Assembly: GCA_029228645.1 (NCBI GenBank)
Contig: JAPTHR010000008.1
Location: 62,001 to 126,000 of the forward strand
Direction of reading: 5' to 3'
Origin: Gammaproteobacteria bacterium Milos-ODIII6
Lineage (GTDB): Bacteria > Pseudomonadota > Gammaproteobacteria > Chromatiales > Chromatiaceae
Length of the DNA: 64,000 nucleotides
Positions 63,633 through 64,000 of this stretch are shown here, in pieces (the first letter of the stretch is position 1; every line of letters begins with the position of its first letter). The notes under the pieces are model-generated. The model did no database searches, had not been told where the DNA came from, and worked only from the letters and a program-made list of their open reading frames with translations. The translations under genes and the position numbers were made by a program.

Positions 63633-64000
63633 TCACCTTTCCACCAGCGCGACGCGCCGGTTGTACCAGTTCATGAAGGCCGAGATCGTGAGGCTGATCG
63701 TGAGGTAAACCCCCATGGTGATGCCGATGATCTCGACCGCCTGCCCGGTCTGGTTGAGGGTGGTGCCGGCAAACACCGCCACCAGGTCAGGGTAGCCGAT
63801 CGCCGGCGCCAGCGAGGAGTTCTTGGTCAGGTTGAGGTACTGCGAGGTCAGCTGCGGGATGATCACGCGCATCGCCTGCGGGATGATCACCAGACGCAGG
63901 GTCGTGCCGGGCTTCAGCCCCAGCGCATAGGCCGCCTCGGTCTGGCCGTGGCTGACCGACTGGATGCCGGAACGCACGATCTCCGCGATATAGGCCGCGG
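63633..64000 (-). CDS. aapQ: General L-amino acid ABC transporter permease AapQ (partial)
   Basis: The C-terminal 121 or so residues of a permease whose start lies beyond the right edge. It opens in the EAA loop (AAYIAEIVRSGIQSVSHGQTEAAYALGL, here in part SGIQSVSHGQTEAAYALGL) and continues VIIPQAMRVIIPQLTSQYLN, NSSLAPAIGYPDLVAVFAG and a last helix, ending NWYNRRVALVER. Matches the end of AapQ; upstream genes (aapQ start, aapJ) are off the window. Confidence 0.9.
   Translation of the reverse strand, partial: AAYIAEIVRSGIQSVSHGQTEAAYALGLKPGTTLRLVIIPQAMRVIIPQLTSQYLNLTKNSSLAPAIGYPDLVAVFAGTTLNQTGQAVEIIGITMGVYLTISLTISAFMNWYNRRVALVER

Overview
The window is GC-rich, densely coded DNA of a gammaproteobacterium. 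The strongest taxonomic clue is the conserved run queG / nnr-tsaE-amiC-mutL-miaA-hfq-hflX-hflK-hflC-DUF2065-hisZ-purA with orn and rsgA alongside, a gene order typical of gammaproteobacteria. A Tat-exported SoxB, a single-heme c-type cytochrome, NhaD, FeoAB and Pseudomonas-type REP sequences suggest a sulfur-oxidising member of the Chromatiales/Ectothiorhodospiraceae kind. That placement is inference; no rRNA or tRNA gene was seen to test it.

Layout. 1-7.2 kb: the end of thrC, the RNA helicase rhlE, a lone soxB, and three HupE/UreJ-type membrane proteins. 7.3-14 kb: a DUF2238 membrane protein and a translationally coupled AddB-like nuclease / UvrD-type helicase-nuclease pair. 14-18.8 kb: pdxH, a small conserved-looking ORF, a tandem REPIN-like array, a GGDEF-EAL protein and an alpha/beta hydrolase. 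18.8-36.4 kb: the purA-to-queG supercluster, then orn, an M48 protease, a small cytochrome c and rsgA. 36.4-46 kb: cysS, two cyclophilins, a NarX/NarL-like two-component system, cca, an Atm1-type ABC exporter and an S24-like protein. 46-54 kb: feoAB, pepN, grxC, hslR, nhaD and hypothetical genes. 54-64 kb: msrB, a PLP aminotransferase, a phosphatidylserine decarboxylase with an unusual N-terminal extension, an orphan V-type ATPase subunit I between two REPIN-like arrays, a methyltransferase, and the aapQMP amino-acid ABC transporter, which runs off the right edge.

How the genes work together. The minus-strand supercluster couples NAD(P)HX repair, tRNA modification (TsaE, MiaA), cell-wall cleavage (AmiC), mismatch repair (MutL), RNA chaperoning (Hfq), ribosome and protease control (HflX, HflKC) and purine/histidine regulation (PurA, HisZ), with intrinsic terminators after hfq and after hflC. 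Most of the window is housekeeping.

The unusual material is concentrated in repeats and a few odd proteins. There are three homogeneous tandem arrays of REPIN-like double hairpins with compensatory stem changes, plus one isolated copy. A second palindromic repeat family (GGGGTCGGAGTCGG arms) occurs twice. A 175-bp near-palindrome fills the gap between feoB and pepN. Odd proteins are the long Psd, the lone V-ATPase subunit I, a NarX-like kinase with a cysteine cluster in place of a periplasmic sensor, and an S24-like protein apparently lacking the catalytic lysine. I saw no insertion sequence, prophage, CRISPR array or REP-associated transposase.
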